NCBI GenBank assembly: GCA_035533295.1
Contig: DATLUA010000057.1
Location: forward strand, 1-64,000
DNA: 64,000 nucleotides
Origin: JAGWJU01 sp035533295
Lineage (GTDB): Bacteria; Elusimicrobiota; Elusimicrobia; UBA1565; UBA9628
Direction of reading: 5' to 3'
A program made the translations under genes and the position numbers. Positions 62,209 through 64,000 of this stretch are shown one piece after another. The notes under the pieces were generated by a model. That model did no database searches, was not told the DNA's origin, and saw only the letters and a list, made by a program, of their open reading frames with translations. Positions within the stretch are counted from its first letter, which is position 1, and every line of letters starts with the position of its first letter.

Positions 62209-63568
62209 GAAGATTAAGGTTCCGATGGCGGGCGAGAAGATCGGGCTCAAGGACGGCAAGCTCAGCGTTCCCAACCGGCCCGTCATCCCTTATTTCCCCG
62301 GTGACGGCACCGGCCCGGACATCTGGCGCGCCACGCGGCGCATCTTGGACGCCGCCGTGGAAAAGGCCTACGAAGGCAAGCGCGCGGTTTCGTGGATGGA
62401 GATTTACGCGGGCCTCTCCGCGCTCAAGAACTACGACAAGGACACGGTCCTTCCAGCGGAGACCATCGAGGCCATCCGGGACTTCCGCGTGGCCATCAAG
62501 GGCCCGCTCACGACGCCTTCCGGCGGCTTTAAGTTCGTCTGCCTGGTGTGCGCGGCCGAGCAAAACGGCGAGGGCGGCAAGCGCCCCGAGAAATGCGCCA
62601 AGTGCGGCTCGGAATGGGTCACGCCGCGCTTTCGCTCCTGCAACGTGGGCTTGCGGCAGTCGCTGGATCTCTACGCTTGCGTGCGGCCGGTGCGCTATTT
62701 CAAGGGCGTGCCCTCGCCGGTCAAGGAGCCGCAGAAGCTCGACGTGGTCATCTTCCGCGAAAACACCGAGGACGTTTACGCCGGCATCGAGTTCGAGTAC
62801 GGCACGCCGGAGCAGAAAAAGGTCTACGACTTTTTGACCAAGGAGATGGGAAAGAAGATAAAACCCGACTCCGGCATCGGCATCAAGCCGATTTCCATCG
62901 ACGGCACCAAGAGGCTGGTGCGCATGGCCATCCAATACGCCGTCTTGCACAAGCGCCCCTCCGTCACGCTCGTGCACAAGGGGAACATCCAGAAGTTCAC
63001 CGAGGGCGCCTTCCGCGACTGGGGCTACGAGGTGGCCAAGGAAGAGTTCCGCGACCAGATCGTGACCGAGCAGGAGCTCTGGGAAAAATTTAGCGGCAAG
63101 ATGCCCGCGGGCAAAGTCCTCGTCAACGACCGCATCGCCGACCAGACCTTCCAGCAGCTGCTCATCCGGCCGTCCGAGTACAGCGTCCTGGCCACGCCCA
63201 ACTTGAACGGGGATTATCTCTCGGACGCGGCCGCGGCCCAGGTGGGAGGGCTGGGCATCGCGCCGGGCGCCAACATCGGCAAGGGCGTGGCGCTCTTCGA
63301 GGCCACCCACGGCACGGCGCCCAAGTACGCCGACAAGGACGTCATCAACCCCACGTCCTTGGTCTTGTCCGGCGTCATGATGCTCGAGCATTTGGGCTGG
63401 CAGGAAGCGGCGGATCTCATCGTTCGCGCCCTGGAGACGACCATCTTGAACAAGACCGTGACCTACGACTTGGAGCGCCAGATGACGGGAGCCACCAAGC
63501 TCAAAACCTCGGAATTCGGCGAGGCCGTGGTCAAGAACATGAAATTCTCCGCGCCCGTTCATGCCTGA
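62195..63568 (+). CDS. icd: Isocitrate dehydrogenase with inserted zinc-ribbon-like loop
   Basis: A 457-residue NADP-type isocitrate dehydrogenase (TCA cycle: isocitrate to 2-oxoglutarate). Family motifs: PGDGTGPDIW, IKGPLTTP, NVGLRQSLDLY, VIFRENTEDVYAG, and ATHGTAPKYADKD near the NADP site. Between GPLTTPSGG and the conserved FRSCNVGL (Ser148, equivalent to the phosphorylated Ser113 of E. coli) lie about 33 extra residues with Cys116-x2-Cys119-x14-Cys134-x2-Cys137, a zinc-ribbon pattern. The insert is directly at the isocitrate-binding and regulatory loop. Start ATG 62195 has GGAGGG 8 bases upstream. It overlaps the GT2 gene by eight bases. Confidence 0.93.
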   Translation: MGSYKKIKVPMAGEKIGLKDGKLSVPNRPVIPYFPGDGTGPDIWRATRRILDAAVEKAYEGKRAVSWMEIYAGLSALKNYDKDTVLPAETIEAIRDFRVAIKGPLTTPSGGFKFVCLVCAAEQNGEGGKRPEKCAKCGSEWVTPRFRSCNVGLRQSLDLYACVRPVRYFKGVPSPVKEPQKLDVVIFRENTEDVYAGIEFEYGTPEQKKVYDFLTKEMGKKIKPDSGIGIKPISIDGTKRLVRMAIQYAVLHKRPSVTLVHKGNIQKFTEGAFRDWGYEVAKEEFRDQIVTEQELWEKFSGKMPAGKVLVNDRIADQTFQQLLIRPSEYSVLATPNLNGDYLSDAAAAQVGGLGIAPGANIGKGVALFEATHGTAPKYADKDVINPTSLVLSGVMMLEHLGWQEAADLIVRALETTILNKTVTYDLERQMTGATKLKTSEFGEAVVKNMKFSAPVHA

Positions 63569-64000
63569 ACCCGGCCGACTGGGTTTAAGCGTCGTCGTTC
63601 CGGTCTATAACGAGGAGGAAAGCCTCCGGCCCTTCGCTGAAGAGCTCTCCGAAGTTCTCTCGGGGATTTCCCAAAGCCGGGAGGTCATCCTGGTCGACGA
63701 CGGCTCCAAGGACGGCTCCTACGCCGTCATCGAGGAAGTATGCCGCAAGCTGCCGGACTTCAAGGCGGTCCGTCTGGGGCGCAACGCCGGGCAGACCGCC
63801 GCTCTTTCGGCCGGAATCGCCCGCGCGCGCGGTGAACTCATCGTCTGCCTGGACGCGGACGGGCAAAACGATCCGCACGACATTCCGGCCATGCTCGCCA
63901 AGATTGAAGAGGGCTACGACGTGGTCAGCGGCTGGCGAAAAAACCGCAAGGACCCGTGGCTCTCGCGCCGCCTGCCTTCGCAAATCGCCAACGGCATCAT
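63561..64000 (+). CDS. Family 2 glycosyltransferase (truncated by window end)
   Basis: The first 146 codons of a GT-A glycosyltransferase of the GtrB/ArnC/DPM1 type, which load a sugar on a polyprenyl phosphate at the inner membrane. Motifs: LSVVVPVYNEEESL, ILVDDGSKDGS, LGRNAGQTAALSAGI and the metal motif CLDADGQNDPHDIPAM. The ATG at 63561 lies inside the end of icd, so the two are co-transcribed. C-terminal membrane helices, if any, are outside the window. Confidence 0.9.
   Translation, partial: MPEPGRLGLSVVVPVYNEEESLRPFAEELSEVLSGISQSREVILVDDGSKDGSYAVIEEVCRKLPDFKAVRLGRNAGQTAALSAGIARARGELIVCLDADGQNDPHDIPAMLAKIEEGYDVVSGWRKNRKDPWLSRRLPSQIANGI

Noticed and set aside
62093..63562. Long open frame of 489 codons on the minus strand
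   Set aside because: It mirrors icd exactly; icd has strong family motifs and the antisense frame none.

Overview
The window looks like a chromosomal segment of a GC-rich, Gram-negative-type bacterium. Lipoprotein signals, an HtrA-type protease and an outer-envelope style gene set point to a two-membrane cell. The mixture of CPBP/HtrA and Bat/MoxR genes carrying signal peptides and long Ala/Pro-rich extensions is what I would expect from an uncultured Elusimicrobiota genome, but that placement is inference and no rRNA or marker tree is available here. Coding density is very high. Most operons use 1-4 base stop/start overlaps. There is no rRNA, insertion sequence or CRISPR array, and no gap above 300 bases lacks a gene.

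Left part (1-13450): the 3' part of a response regulator gene; a minus-strand operon (GNAT, MFS exporter, LuxE, a LuxC-adenylating enzyme fusion, a second adenylating enzyme) that looks like a reductive acyl-activation pathway without luciferase; a divergent ABC exporter; a truncated MBL-fold RNase-like gene; cytochrome bd oxidase cydAB; and a holin-like gene remnant.

Middle part (13480-41740): scattered metabolic and housekeeping genes (prolyl oligopeptidase, PlsC acyltransferase, BI-1 family protein, FIST sensor protein, cupin, nitrilase-family amidase, two pseudouridine synthases, dienelactone hydrolase, alanine dehydrogenase). An ABC exporter operon with TPR and zinc-ribbon partners follows, then a CHASE3/PAS histidine kinase followed by five secreted proteins, three of them probable lipoproteins. 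The tig-clpP-lon-aminotransferase operon comes last, followed by tRNA-Leu and tRNA-Lys on the same strand.

Right part (41988-64000): a five-gene envelope cluster (GYF/coiled-coil membrane protein, two small proteins, SpoIID-domain protein, GT4 glycosyltransferase). Next is the most remarkable locus: three translationally overlapping genes encoding a CPBP-protease/HtrA fusion, a 3179-residue protein that combines BatD-like, BatA, TPR, BatB, HEAT-like, repeat and DUF58 modules in one chain, and a MoxR AAA+ ATPase with a signal-peptide-like leader. In most bacteria these Bat/MoxR parts are separate genes; here they appear to form one envelope-spanning machine. The window closes with an isocitrate dehydrogenase carrying an inserted zinc-ribbon-like loop and the start of a GT2 glycosyltransferase gene.

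Two families of small palindromic repeats lie inside or beside reading frames. Several genes lack a Shine-Dalgarno sequence and have a TATAAT-like hexamer 6-10 bases upstream of the start codon, suggesting leaderless transcripts.
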